Source: Odontesthes bonariensis (lineage: Eukaryota > Chordata > Actinopteri > Atheriniformes > Atherinopsidae). From it: a DNA stretch of 64,000 nucleotides. The first letter of the stretch is position 1, and each line of letters starts with the position of its first letter. The stretch lies in assembly GCF_027942865.1 (NCBI RefSeq), contig NC_134510.1:15776743-15840742 (forward strand), in the 5' to 3' direction. The position numbers were made by a program, and so were the translations under genes. The notes beneath the pieces were generated by a model. The model saw only the letters and a list, made by a program, of their open reading frames with translations, searched no databases and was not told the origin of the DNA. Positions 48,929 through 61,121 of this stretch are shown one piece after another.

Positions 48929-49445
48929 TGATGGTGATGATGAAATTGTATATGTTGTACAAGTCTACTAATAAACAAAGTAACAAAAAAAAAAGAACAT
49001 AATTGGCATAGACATAGAACCAAACATGAAATTTATGGTGGTTAAGGATAAAAATACAGAATAATACAACAGAAAAACTAATTGAAACAAATATATATAT
49101 ATATACATATATATATATAAAGACCAGTGCGATAAAGTCAAAATGAAATGATAATGAAATAGCAGTGACTTACTCTATAGTACACAATACAATGTACAGT
49201 ATAGGCCTATGGCATCTTGTGAGATGTTGGCTTATGAATATGAGCCTAAGAGAAAATGTGTGCAGTGACCAAACAAAAGTTTACAATACAAATAAAAACA
49301 ATAGACCGGGAATTGATAGATTTTATGTCGTACTGTTAACTAATTAATTTATTTGTGTGGACCTCTTGAAAAATATAGCGTTTAAAATCGTTTAAAAATA
49401 CGTGCTTCCGATACACACGCTTTTATTTTGAAAGGCTTCGAATCA

Positions 49446-49515
49446 ACTTCCGGTCCTTACAGTGCACTTCCGGTCCTCACAGTGCAGGTCTGTGGGTCCT
49501 GACAGTGCAGGTCTG
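49446..49515. promoter_or_regulatory. tandem ETS-site repeat in the hint3 promoter
   Basis: A 20-bp unit repeats twice with ACTTCCGG (ETS/GABP core) at 49446-49453 and 49466-49473. Decayed third and fourth copies keep the ACAGTGCAGGTCTG part. It lies 150-220 bp upstream of the hint3 ATG, in a TATA-less, housekeeping-type promoter. Confidence 0.6.
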
Positions 49516-49664
49516 CAGCCAGACTCTCTTGGAAAGAATCAATGATATGTTAAACCAAATCGCACTCTGGCGGCAGATGACCGTCCATGCACTTTAGCAA
49601 TGCGGATCGACAACGTCTGGGATCGACGGCGAGGGTCTGAATTTTGACAGCTCACTGCTTTGCG

Positions 49665-50135
49665 ATGGCTGGAGTCCAGGCTACACAATCAGTCCAGGAG
49701 CCTCAGGTTGATATTTCAAAAACCAGCCCCGTGCCAGCTGAGGGATATGACAAGAAGTGTATTTTCTGCAAGATCGTGAACAATGAATTGGGCACAGAGC
49801 TTCTTCACAGCGTAAGGAAACGTGGTCGTTGAGTCATGTTGAGAGCCTAGCTAGCTAGCTAGCTAGCGTTAGCCTGTGTCTTTGCTGTGAACATGTCAGA
49901 AGCAAAGTAGCTAATTAGCTCTGTAAAACTTGGTTTGTGAGGATATAGCTAAAGTGTCATCTTACTTTTGACTGTAGCATGCAAAACAGTAACCCTCACA
50001 TTTGAGTCTCGTGCTTTAGCATGTCATGTAAGGTGGGTCACAAAAAGGGAGAAATATTTACTCAGACACATGCTAACGTTAGGGCAACTATAACACACAG
50101 AAAGAACAGATTTATTTATTTATTTTTTAAATCTG

Positions 50136-50168
<33 letters not shown>

Positions 50169-51369
50169 CAGGATGAAGAGGTCTCATGTTTCAGAGATAT
50201 TAAACCAGGAGCTCCACATCATTACCTGGTTGTCCCAACAAAGCATGTTGGGAACTGTAAATCACTCAGGAAAGATCACGTGCCTCTGGGTAAGGTTACA
50301 TAGCTTTTAACTGATGTTTTCTGTGGAGGTGGTTGCACTTTGATAAAGCATCTGCATGCAGTTTTCAATCCCTGTCGGTTCACGAAATGTCAGTGACAAA
50401 GCATTGCTGGCCAATGTAGTCTTACATTAAATAGTTTGCCACTGATAAAAGGCCAGTGGAAAATGAGATGTGTTTAATAGCAGATGTTTAAACCTTATCA
50501 AATACTTTTTGTTGTCTTGGATAGTGAAGCGGATGATCGACTTAGGGAAGGAGATCCTGCAAAGAAACAATGTAACAGATCTCGCTGATGTCAGGTGGGC
50601 TACATTTAGCAGTCAGTTGTACTTCATTGTGACTGCAGACACCCTGAAACAGTTTCACTGAATCACCTTTAATGCCGGAACTGTGATGACATGAGTTTGG
50701 ATCGATGATGCAAAGATGAGCATCTGTTACTTAAACTTAACCCCCTTTCTTTGTCTGCAGGTTTGGTTTCCATTGGCCCCCATTTTGTTCTGTCGCACAC
50801 CTACACCTTCATGTTCTTGCACCTGCCAGTCAAATGGGCCTCATGTCCCGCCTCTTCTACAGACTTAACTCCTATTGGTTTGTCACTGTAAGCTATTTGC
50901 TCCAGTATTAAAATTGTCACTATATGTCATTTTAGGATTCCAAAAGTTCAAGTTATTACCTCTCATTGCCATGTTCGCTCACCTTTGACCTGACTTGTTT
51001 GCAGAATCGTACAAAGGTTCACAGGAAACTTGCCACACCAAATGGGATTTTTTTTCCTCATACAAGTCTCTCGTAAAATGTTTCTTGGAGGAGCTGTGGT
51101 TTAAGATGTTGTGGGAATGTGTAGAATCTCATAGAAATAACCATTTTTGTGTTTTTGGAAGGGGAGAGTGAGGTGAGGTGTGTTCAGTTGAATGGTATCT
51201 GTTGTATATGCTGCTAGCTTTCACTATTATCTACACACTGGACTTATAAAGTAAAAAAAAAAAAGGTTACAGAACTGTCCATCTGATGTCTCTTCTGTTT
51301 GCATTTCTTAATGTTTTACAGGCAGACCAGCTGATTGAAACTCTAAACTCTAAAGAAGACTCAAACTGA
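49665..51369 (+). CDS. hint3: histidine triad nucleotide-binding protein 3
   Basis: Five coding exons: 49665-49811, 50172-50289, 50525-50594, 50761-50887, 51322-51369, all GT/AG and in phase, giving 169 aa. HINT-family adenosine 5'-monophosphoramidase/acyl-AMP hydrolase, cytosolic and nuclear. The core runs from [19 protein letters not shown] through [18 protein letters not shown] to the histidine triad HLHLHVLAP (H125, H127, H129, with catalytic H127 by family analogy). Length is close to the human protein (182 aa). The start is the first ATG in the frame; an upstream in-frame TTG is not a start. The gene lies between ncoa7-like and trmt11, as in human 6q22. A GCTA tetranucleotide repeat (49848-49867) and a poly-T tract (50139-50161) lie in intron 1. 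Confidence 0.95.
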
Positions 51370-53979
51370 TCACTTTGGAGCCAGTAATCCATTTCTCAAA
51401 TCACTGAACTATGATGAAGTACCTACACATCCTGCAGATGCCTTTTTGGGTGATACAGAAGTTACTTCTCTGTTTGTTGAGCATGTGGCAGTATTTCAAA
51501 CTGTTGGCATACCTATAAGAAGTGGCTACTTGATTTTTAGTTTTTATATGGACACCTTTAGAACTCAAAGTCAAGCAAAAGTTTAATTGAAGCCAAATTA
51601 TTATTTTTTTTTACCTCTTTAGACTTGCAAAATTTTACGGATAAAGTAAATTGCATCTCCACGAACCTGCCGTTAAACTATATAGAGATGTTCACGGACC
51701 AAGGAGCACTGAAACAGAGTGGTTTCAAACCCAGGGACACAGATGCAGCTCATAGGCAGTCTGATCTCCCATCCTGCTTAATAGGATAGGATAGGGTTTG
51801 TAGAGCTTTTTTTTCTGCATTTGAAAACAGAGAGATTTAGTTTATATGATTAAAACTTGAATTGATTTATTTTTTTTCAGTGAATATATTGAATGTTTTA
51901 GCTGTGTTCATTTTTGCGGCCTGGCTGGCTTTGATCAAAGTATGAAGCACTATCTTCATTAACTACTGTATTTGCCTTTAAAGTGGATTCCTCAGGTTAA
52001 TTCCCTGGAGCTGAAAGTAAAGAACAGTATGAATCAATATGAAGTCGACAAGCACTGAAAGCAGAGTGGTGCTTTTTATCAGCGTGGATCTGATATTTGA
52101 TTTGTTGTTCGGTGTAAATGTCATTTGCGATATGTTTTTACTAAAAAGTGCTCATAGACTGTATAAAAAGATGGATTTGGACATTGTGATGTCACTCATT
52201 GATTCTAGCGCAACTATTCTGAAACCTTTAGGGTTCTTTTGTCTTTTAAAGCAGACACAAGCAAAGGATTTGACTGAGAACCCATAGTCACTGTGCACAC
52301 CTGTACAGTATTGTTTTATTGTCCATTTTACTCTAATAGGGACCATATTTAGAAAATGAGTGAGTGAGATGAACCAAAAGTATCGGTTATAGCCATAATA
52401 AGAGCTGGTCTAATTCTCTAAATTATATGGAAATCGCTTCCTTTGGATTCTCATTTAGCACTCAGTCACTGGAGGGAGTGTCCTTTCTGAAGGAAAAGGA
52501 GGTCATTCCATCCCACAATTCCTTGTGGCCACAACATTCAAAACTATGCTTAATCTTTCATTTTTTTTACCAACTGGAATGCATGTAAATAAATATGAGG
52601 GGAGGAGTCGGTGTAACTTTTTCTTTACCCTTTTTGAGTTACAGTCCATAATAATGAAGCAATACTTTCCATTTTTGTCTTAACATGCTGACATAATATC
52701 TCAAATTTAGCCTCTGTGGAAAAAGTACAATGAGAACATGTTAGACGAAGTACCTGATGGGCTTTTTGTGGAAATGTGGTTATTTATTTATGGAAACTCT
52801 GTTGTTTCACCACTCCAGACCCCCATGACAGCTTAGTGTAACAGCAAACTATTGTTGAGCAGGATTCCTCCTACCATTTGAGTTTTTCCCAACTTTTTTT
52901 TTTTTCTCTCTCACCAGCCCCTGCTGACGGTGAGATAGAATGCAGCTGAAAGCGCTCACACATTTGTTTCTGTACGTCCATCTTTTATACACAGTTTATG
53001 GTATTGCCATCTGTATTATTGTATCTGAACTTATTGTAAAACTAAACACACTATGTATTATATAAAAGGTATGCACTTTAAGCTTTTGTCTAATTTAAAA
53101 ATAAATAATAGGGCATATCATTGCTTTTCGGTGCCTTTGTATTATCTGCTCTAAGCCTCGGTGCGCACATTCTTAACTTCATTACGTCAAGCAGTGCTTA
53201 CAGCACCTGAAGTCACTCTAAGCACCCAGGATATTGTTTATTTTCTTCATTTTAATACCTTAGCATGTTTAAGAAAAACAGTTACAATTTTTGGGGCCCA
53301 TTCACTTAAAAAGTATCCAGAATTATGGTATGCATCTTTTTATTAATCCACTTCCATTTTGCTACTCTATTAAAGCAGTATTTTTAGTTTGTTACGTGTC
53401 TGCCTGAGTGTGGTTCAACTATACTCAAACTGTCACAAATGCCTAATTCCAAAGCACGCTTGTAATAAATACATGCTCCAAAGCACCAAGCCGAGTCGGA
53501 TCAAGTTCATCCTATAGCACCATATTGTCTGTCACTGGCAGCCTCGTGTTCTCTTCTTCGTTTGTTCAGCCTCATTAACCCCCTCTGACCTTATTTCAGC
53601 TGCTCACTCCTCCACTTTCCCCTAATTAAAAAAAGCTGGAGGAGGAAATGCAACAAAGGTAGTTTAGCGGTCTTTGTAGTAATTGTTCCTTAGACCTGGT
53701 GTAACAGCAATTTCCCACTGTGTCTTGTAGATGTTCTTTTGACTTCCTACTAGATGTATCTATGTAAGTGTCATCTGTTGAGAATTCTGAGCTTTTACTT
53801 GGGTTGAAAAAGAAAGAAAGAAAGAAAAGGCTATTCTTTCATGAAGCAAATCTAGTTAAACATTTGGTGCAGTCCTCGTGCTATTTGTCTATTACAAAGA
53901 ATGCTGCTGTGAGGTGGCCGTGCACTTGTATGTGGCATGCAACCTGAATCAAGGCAACAACTCTAATCCAAGTATCTGG
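51370..53979. other. hint3 3' flank, no further gene
   Basis: Probable 3' UTR and intergenic DNA. An AATAAA is at 53100-53105, though which signal is used is unknown. Small open frames at 52039-52346 and 53161-53346 have no recognisable content. An AAAG simple repeat is near 53812-53826. Confidence 0.5.
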
Positions 53980-54522
53980 TCACAGCAGCAAAGTGATAAC
54001 TGCCTGATCATCCTTCCCCTGCCACAGCATCTCCCCTTCAAAGTCGACCAGCCTCTGCTTCCTGGCCCGTAAAAGTATTCCCACCAGTTTATTAGAGATA
54101 GTCACATAGTGCTCAAACAGCTTCCCAAATTCTACAGTGATCACTTTCCCATCGCTGCCACCTCCATCCAGATCTTTCTCTTTCAACTCTCCAATGTTCC
54201 TTATCACCTCGCACAGCTCCTGAACTTCTCTGCTGATGTGTGTGTGAGCATCCTTCCCACGCTGCTCTGTCAGGGAGCCCTGCGCGGGTCGTCCGTAATC
54301 ATCCCGTCCCCTCTGAGGGGCCGCCACACTCGGCCTGGTGTCGTTGCTGAAGGGGTTGTTTTTCTGGTACTGCTGGTGCTCGCTGGACCACTTCTGCCAG
54401 TTGTCTTTCAGGCCTTTCACAGAAACAATGCACACTGCAGTGTCATCGTTACACCGAGCAGGAGAGTGGACATCACCCTCGGTTTCACTGGTGGTGGTGC
54501 TCTGGCTGTTGGTCCCCATCAC
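53980..54522 (-). CDS. abra-like protein with costars domain
   Basis: A 180-residue single open frame on minus. The first 30 residues are Ser/Thr-rich. LKDNWQKWSSEHQQYQKNNP (about 38-57) matches the actin-binding motif of ABRA/STARS. Residues about 97-180 form a costars domain (REVQELCEVIRNIG, then VEFGKLFEHYV, LVGILLRARKQRLVDFEGEM, LWQGKDD). ABRA binds actin and activates Rho/SRF signalling in muscle. This protein is about half the length of mammalian ABRA (near 380 aa) but longer than ABRACL (81 aa), and has ABRA's central motif, so it is a shortened ABRA paralogue. No intron splits the costars domain in this frame. It is divergent to trmt11, about 1 kb away. ABRA lies beside OXR1, the NCOA7 paralogue, in human, which makes this a likely ohnologue. 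Confidence 0.85.
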   Translation of the reverse strand: MMGTNSQSTTTSETEGDVHSPARCNDDTAVCIVSVKGLKDNWQKWSSEHQQYQKNNPFSNDTRPSVAAPQRGRDDYGRPAQGSLTEQRGKDAHTHISREVQELCEVIRNIGELKEKDLDGGGSDGKVITVEFGKLFEHYVTISNKLVGILLRARKQRLVDFEGEMLWQGKDDQAVITLLL

Positions 54523-55069
54523 TGACTCAAGTCATTTCTGTGTACAAGAATATACTTTATATAATACATTATAGAACTATTTTAAAGCTTTTTTTTTTTT
54601 TGGTAATTATTCATAATTAAACAAACATATCTAAAACGTTTGATGCAGCAGAGTAAGTATATGAATGTATGGTTACATATGACTGAGATTTAATGATGAT
54701 TAGCAGTGACAGTCACAATCCAACCAGCAAATGCAACTGAGATTTCATCAAAACGGACAAAAAACCCCCACATTATTTAAGCATCAAACCATATATTAAA
54801 ATATAAAGGTGTGTATCCTGCTTTCTGAAGTAACCTCGAACTTCACACAACAATTCACAGATCCGGAGAACATCATCCATCTTACATGCAACCGATTCGA
54901 TCCTCAACAGCAGTAAAGCTCCATTGCAGTCAAAGCGCAACAGTCCCTGGTTACACTGTAACTATTTTATATCATTTAGCCACACTCCAGCTTTGCTGAC
55001 AGTAGCAGGAGGGAGTGCAGATGCCGATCGGTCATCAAGCGAAATCACTCTGATGGACATCTGTCTTGG

Positions 55070-55124
55070 CCAATGACGTAAAGGATTCGACCTGGACAGC
55101 AAATCAGCGCTTAGCGGGGCGGGG
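55070..55124. promoter_or_regulatory. CCAAT, CRE-like and GC boxes between abra-like and trmt11
   Basis: CCAAT (55070-55074) overlaps TGACGTAA (55074-55081), and GGGGCGGGG is at 55116-55124. They lie about 400 bp upstream of the trmt11 ATG and 550 bp upstream of abra-like, so which gene they serve is unclear. Confidence 0.4.
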
Positions 55125-55514
55125 ATTTAAGGTCTCTGAGTTAAAGCAGATTATGCTCCCTTTTAGAGAGGAGAGTTTATCCACGCACGCATGTCTAAGA
55201 TACAACACTACTGATGACAAGAAGTTACAGGCTAATCTAAAGTTTTATATAAAATTGATTCGGGTGAAAAGAAGCCAACAGTAATAATGTTATTAATAAC
55301 GTGACAACAGAGAATTATGATATTTAAGGAAAAAAATGTATCATAACGTGGGGATAACACAGACATGTTTTTACAAATATATGTTACGTGGTGTTTAACA
55401 CTGAAATGAATGCGATATCAAATTTTTCTGCCATCTATGGGCACGTCGTCACCAGGTGGAACTCTGCTTCACATCCCGGTTTTGAGCCGGACGTGTTATG
55501 AATGCGCAACAGAG

Positions 55515-58500
55515 ATGGCCACTTCCAGCAGTAGATCATGCCTCCAATATTTATTACATCTCGCTCAAGACAATCTGGATTTCAGGTTCCCGGTAATGAT
55601 GAAATTATCTCCATGTCTGTCTGGCTCTTAGTGTAAATGTTAAACCTCTTCGGAGTCGGCCTCCTCTCTCAGTTTGCTGTGTAAGCTTTTTCTTCATTCA
55701 AACTGTAGAAATCCTAAGCTTTTTTCTTTTCTTTTTCTGTTTGTGGAGGGGTATGATTGCATTTAGGTTTTGTTTTCAGGTCAGAATATTTTTTTCACGT
55801 GATAATAACACGATTACACGTTTCTCCATCACACCTCCTCCTTCACACGAGCATGATTTCTAACCCCGTTCTTATCCGTAAGTCTCACTGTGTAGAAAAA
55901 GACCAATATGCATGTTTATGTTCAGCTTTTGAAGTCAATGTAGTGCTCTCATGCAATTAACTATTCCTCCACAGCACTTTAAAACTTCACACGTTCAATA
56001 CTGCACCTCTTCTGTAATCTTTACTCAATCTGTCTGTCTTAAGTTAGACACTCTTTCCATGTGATGTTTCCCAACACAACGTAGAGCCTATCAGTTTTCA
56101 TCTCGTATGTGCTAATTCTTGCAGGAAATTAAGGCTTTGCTGGCTCTCAGAGCGAAATCATTCCGTCCTTGTGAAAACTTCAAAGAACAGGTTCGGAAGT
56201 CAACACCTGCATTTACCGTTGTGTCCTTTTCGTTTTATGTTTCGTTTCCTAACACATTGTTCAGCAGCAGACCACTAGATCAGAATGTTCTTAATTTCGT
56301 CCTCTCTTCTTGTTTCCCTTTAGTCTCCTTTCTGGCGCCTGGATGGTTTGTCTGAGGAGGATGTGCGCAGTGTTATGGCCAGATCTGTTTGTGCAAAGTA
56401 AGTGCTTTAACTTGGCTAGAATTCAATTAGTGGCCCAACATCTGTTGTAAACATAACATGCTGAAGCCTCGGTTATACGAAGTAGCTTCCGCTTGTGTTA
56501 CGTTGTTCTTCCAGGTCCGCTTTTGAGCTGTGGGGCCATGGCCAAACACACAGTGAACTCAGAACATCCCTCTTGAACTACCCACCGGAAAAAATGGTTT
56601 GTGCTGTTGTGTTGGACAGACAAATGCTTGCAATCCCATAAAAGGTTCCATATGAAGCATAGAGAACACACACTGTATCTTGATATATGTTTAATTTCTT
56701 TCTGAACAATCATCCCACATCTCCCCAGAGGCCATTCGTGCAGAGAGACTCTTCTTACAGAATTAATGTCTACACTTTCAACAAAACTTTGCTGTTTACA
56801 GACAGAATCAAGAGGATTGATGTGAGTATTTAATGTTGGCTCAATTGACATTAAATTGAGTGTCTTGTATCTTGTGCTGGTGTCTTAATGACCGTGCTCT
56901 TATCTCCAGGATATGGAATATCTTCCCTTTGAGGGCACGGTGAGCCTGAAGAGTCCCCAGCACATCTTCTGCTTGTTGGAGGATTATGGCACAGACCCCA
57001 ACAACATTCCAGAGCATCCCAACTACATCTACTTTGGCAGATGGGTGAGGCAACTTTGATTAAACTGATAAAGGGAGCTGGGGATCTGCAGCTAAACCCT
57101 TGTTATACTTACACATCAGATAGCAGATGGTCAGCGGGAGCTGATTCGCTCTCACAGCGTGAAGAACAGACACTTCATAGGAAACACCAGCATGGATGCT
57201 GGTCTCTCATTTATCATGGCTAACCAAGCTAAAGTCAAAGAAGACGACCTCGTGTTTGACCCCTTTGTTGGCACGGGTAAGTCCATGTTGCCTCTGCTTC
57301 TCAGACATAAACGCAGCTGTAGACAGTCACCCACTGTATCAGTGAATGCTCCCTCTTCTTTTTCTCAATCTGTTTAAAGGGAGCCTGTTGGTGGCATGTT
57401 CTCATTTTGGAGCTTACGTATGTGGAACAGATATTGATTACAACACCATTCACGGCAAAGGTAGGTTTGTCAGCTACAGCTGCTTTGTCGTATGGCTGTG
57501 CTTTACTCTGTTGAACACAGAATTGAATCCAAGCGTGCAAATGATGCATGTGCTCAATTTCTATGCAGACGAAAGCCGAAATGAGTTGATTTTACCACTG
57601 CCCCAATTTGCCAGCAGTACCTTTGTTTTGCAGGTCGGTCTAGCCGTAAAAACCAAAAGTGGCGAGGACCCGATGAGAACATCAGAGCTAACCTTCGGCA
57701 GTACGGAACAGAGAAGATGTATGTGGACGTGATGTTGTCTGATGCATCCAAACCTGTGTGGAGGAACGCTCCTATGTTTGACGCTATCATTACCGACCGT
57801 AGGTCCTTAGTTCATTCAAAGGATTGTTTGCCTAGATTCATGTTGACAGGCTTCAAATTGATGATAAAACCTTTTGTCTGACTTTCAGAGATATGATGTG
57901 GTAAAGTTTCATTCTTTTTACATCCCTTAAGTTCTTTGTTCAACTTGAATTTCAGTCAAATAACAAAGAAAGAAAAAAAGTACATCATTCAACACGTTTC
58001 CTATGATTGCCTATTGGTTACTATTTACTGGGTCATTTGTTTGAACCGCACTCAAGTCCAGCATTTCCCCAAACTAACTCTGGAGGAGTTAGAATTTTTC
58101 TTTATGGTTTTACCAACACAGCAGAGATGCTGCTGCAAGCATGATTCATGCTGCCTGAATTCTTCTTACCAGCACAGTGGCCGTTTGGGGAGAGTTTAAC
58201 GGACACACTGTTGCCACAATTCACAGATGTGTCCTAATTTTTGTTTGTTTATTTTTGATTCATATATTGCGTTTTGTTGGTAGCTCCGTATGGTATCCGA
58301 GAGTCTACAAGAAGAACAGGTTCCCACAAGGACATTGCTAAACCCCCTGATGGCAAGTAAGTTAACCAGGAAATGCTGCATTATTGTCTTGAATTGTATC
58401 TCTAACATTAATAAACCTGCCGTAGTTTTTACAGACATAAAACGTAAAGAAAGCACGGAAAGCCTAGCATTTATCTATCACTAACTTCTCTTTAATGTCG

Positions 58501-58760
58501 CTTGAAACGGTTCCCCGCTTGATTTTAAAAAAATGGACCACTTCAGAAAATCCTTTTGCGTTGAATGTTTTGCTATCATTGCTCTAATCTGAACCTTTGT
58601 GTCCTTCTTTTCATCTTTTGCCCAGCTATGTAGACTCTCACGTACCCGTCTCACAGGCGTACCACCTGAGTGACATCTTCACCGATCTGTTAAACTTCTC
58701 TGCCCACCACCTGGTCACGGGCGGGAGACTTGTCTATTGGCTGCCGATCTACAGGCCAGA
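55515..58760 (+). CDS. trmt11: tRNA (guanine-N2-)-methyltransferase 11, first 11 exons
   Basis: Exons 55515-55592, 56125-56190, 56324-56397, 56515-56596, 56729-56821, 56910-57044, 57120-57276, 57380-57460, 57634-57798, 58284-58356, 58626-58760, all in phase, give 379 residues of about 460. The enzyme (with TRMT112) makes m2G10 in tRNA. It begins with a THUMP-containing N-terminal half (SAFELWGHG, LPFEGTVSLKSPQHIFCLLE). A SAM-binding motif I DPFVGTG follows (223-229), then GTDIDYN and the catalytic D-P-P-Y of N-methyltransferases (310-313, split across an intron). The last exon found ends with GGRLVYWLPIYRPE. The final 80-odd residues were not found to the end of the window. Either a large repeat-filled intron runs past 64,000 or the exons lie beyond it. 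Confidence 0.95.
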
Positions 58761-60185
58761 GTGAGTAAACGCACTCGGTGTCATCAGATTATAATGCCAA
58801 GCAGCCATAGGGCGGCCTTTAACGCCCTTTTCACATGAGACGTGTAACATTAATGGCTTCATTAACCTTTTAAAGTGACAGCATTCAGTCATTTACATAT
58901 TGGTCATTTTCTCAATAGTGTTCCTCACGACTTGTGAAAAAAAGAGACAGAATGTGCGTGTGCGGAATATTCACTTATTGCATAGGATTGGACAATGTGA
59001 TGTATAATAAAATGGCCCTTATAGAGTCATTGGTAACTCACAACAAAATGTTGACGATAAAAACTATTCTCATTAACCTGCCAAGCGCAAGTAGTTGGGT
59101 GAAACATGCCAGTGGAGGATGGATGCAGCTGTAAATATCCCTTTTCTACATATTCAAGCTTATTGAATGTTCAAACTTGTGAAGGTTTGATTTCAATACA
59201 GTAACAGCCGCTATCGACTTGTAGGAAACATTTCATCAAAGGATAATGCTTCCAAATTTCAAAGGATGGGATCAGTTGAAATATTGATATATGGTTGGAC
59301 GGAGCAGGTCCGATGGTCAGGTACTGAGTGCAGTTTTTTTATGTTGCATACATTTTCTCACTTAAAAATAGCTCTAAACTTGTATTTACTTTGGATGCAA
59401 TGTATTGAAATAGAATTGCTCAGTACAAATGATGACATGAAGTATAATAGCCACATCATTAATGGTTAAAACAACCAGAAGTCGACATGGAAACTTGACT
59501 CCTTATATTGTTAAACATAAAAAGACAAACTTCGCACCTTACTTGCTGACTGAGCATTGACAATTCGGCCTATCAGAAGCATGATGGGAAACAAGGGCCA
59601 TATTAATTGCACTGCTTAACTTCTGTAAGGAACATCCACAATTGGAGAAAGCTACTGATTAAATGGAAACTAGTGGTATCACGTGAGTGTTTCGACTGAA
59701 ATTTTGCCTGGGCGGCATGAATGTCACATCCATGTGCTGTGTGAATTATGGTGCGTTTCCAGTACAAGCGCTATCAGTTACAGCTATAGGTTTCAATGGA
59801 CAACTCAGCAGTTTAATATGGAAATAAGAAAGAAGAGCCAACCTTAAAAAAAAAAAAAAAAAAGAAACTTTTAGGTGAGGGGAAAAAGAAGGCAATTTCA
59901 GGAAAGATAATCGATCATCGCCTACTTTGCGGATAAGATGGATAATTCTACCTGTCCTTGAAGATCCAACAAACAAGTGAACGCTTAAAGATTCAACGAA
60001 TACTTCATTTCACCCCACGTTAATGGGGGAAGTGAAAGTTGAACTCTTAATTTATTTGCTCAGTGATACAGAATACATGCATGTTGACTGATGGCAGTAT
60101 GTTGGCCTCCTTAAAGGGGCTCTTGGTTGCATTGCTGTATGATGATACTGCTTTCAAAGTTATATGCAGTAGCCTATTAAAGTAT
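58761..60185. other. trmt11 intron or downstream DNA
   Basis: No exon recognised. A poly-A run is at 59847-59862. Small open frames are unremarkable. Confidence 0.5.
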
Positions 60186-60187
60186 AA

Positions 60188-61121
60188 CCCCAATTCCCAA
60201 AAAAGTTTGTATACCGTGCAAAATGTAAGTAAAAACAGAATATAGAGTTTTATTCACAAAAATCAATTGCAAAACAGGGGGACATTTTTACTATTGTAAG
60301 AAAAAAAATGAGCCCATATGGAATTCGTTGGTAGCTACAGGGCTCAAAATAGTTGGGACAGGGCCACGTTTTACTTACTATTACAGCATTCTGTGAACTA
60401 TGGGAGAAGAATGTTGTCCCATTCCTGCCTGATATGGGATTCTAGCTGCTCAGAAGTCCTGGATTAAATGTTTTCAATTGGGGAAAGGTCTGGTCTGCAG
60501 GCCGGCCATTTCAGCACATAGACTCTTCTTCTGTGAAGCCATGCCATATCGTGAGAGATGCTGGCTTTTTTAGATGAGCGCAGATAACAAGCCAGATGTT
60601 CCTTCTCTCTTTTAGTCTGAGGTGTATACAGTGTATACAATTTGGATCCTGTTCACATACGGCTTCTTCTTTGCATGATAGAGCTGATAGAACTGCATTT
60701 GTGGATGCCACGGTGAACTGTGTTCACAGACAGTGATACCTGTAATCCTGGAAGTATTTCTGAGCCCACGCAGTGATTTCCATGACAGAATCAGGCCTGT
60801 TTTATTGCAGGGTTGTCTGAGAGCCCGGAGATCACGGGCATCCTGAATTTTACCCTTGTCTCCAAATCCTCAGAATCAATTGATGATATTATGTACGGCA
60901 GATGATAGAATATTCAACATTTGCTCCCTTTCCAACTTTTTTGATCTGTGTTGCTGCCACCAAATGTAGGACGAGGCAGCTTTTTTCATGAAACTGTAAA
61001 ATTTTTCACTTTCTGTGTTCTATTGTGAATGAAAATTTTGTGCTATAAGAGTTTTGAAAATCATTGTATTTGGATTTTATTTACACTTTGCACGGCTTTC
61101 TTTTTTTGGAATTGGGTTTGA
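60188..61121. mobile_element. non-autonomous DNA transposon with inverted termini
   Basis: The left end 'aaccccaattcccaaaaaag' (from about 60187) is matched by the inverted right end 'tttttttggaattgggttt' (to 61121). The interior is a decayed copy of a widespread fish element, with 'cattcctgcctgatatggga' and 'atgccatatcgtgagagatg'. No transposase frame remains. Confidence 0.7.

Noticed and set aside
48602-49023. Open frames of up to 117 codons on both strands
   Set aside because: They are translations of TC and TA microsatellites and flanking low-complexity DNA.
54109-54574. Plus-strand frames of 138 and 78 codons
   Set aside because: Antisense shadows of the abra-like gene, which has clear family motifs on minus.
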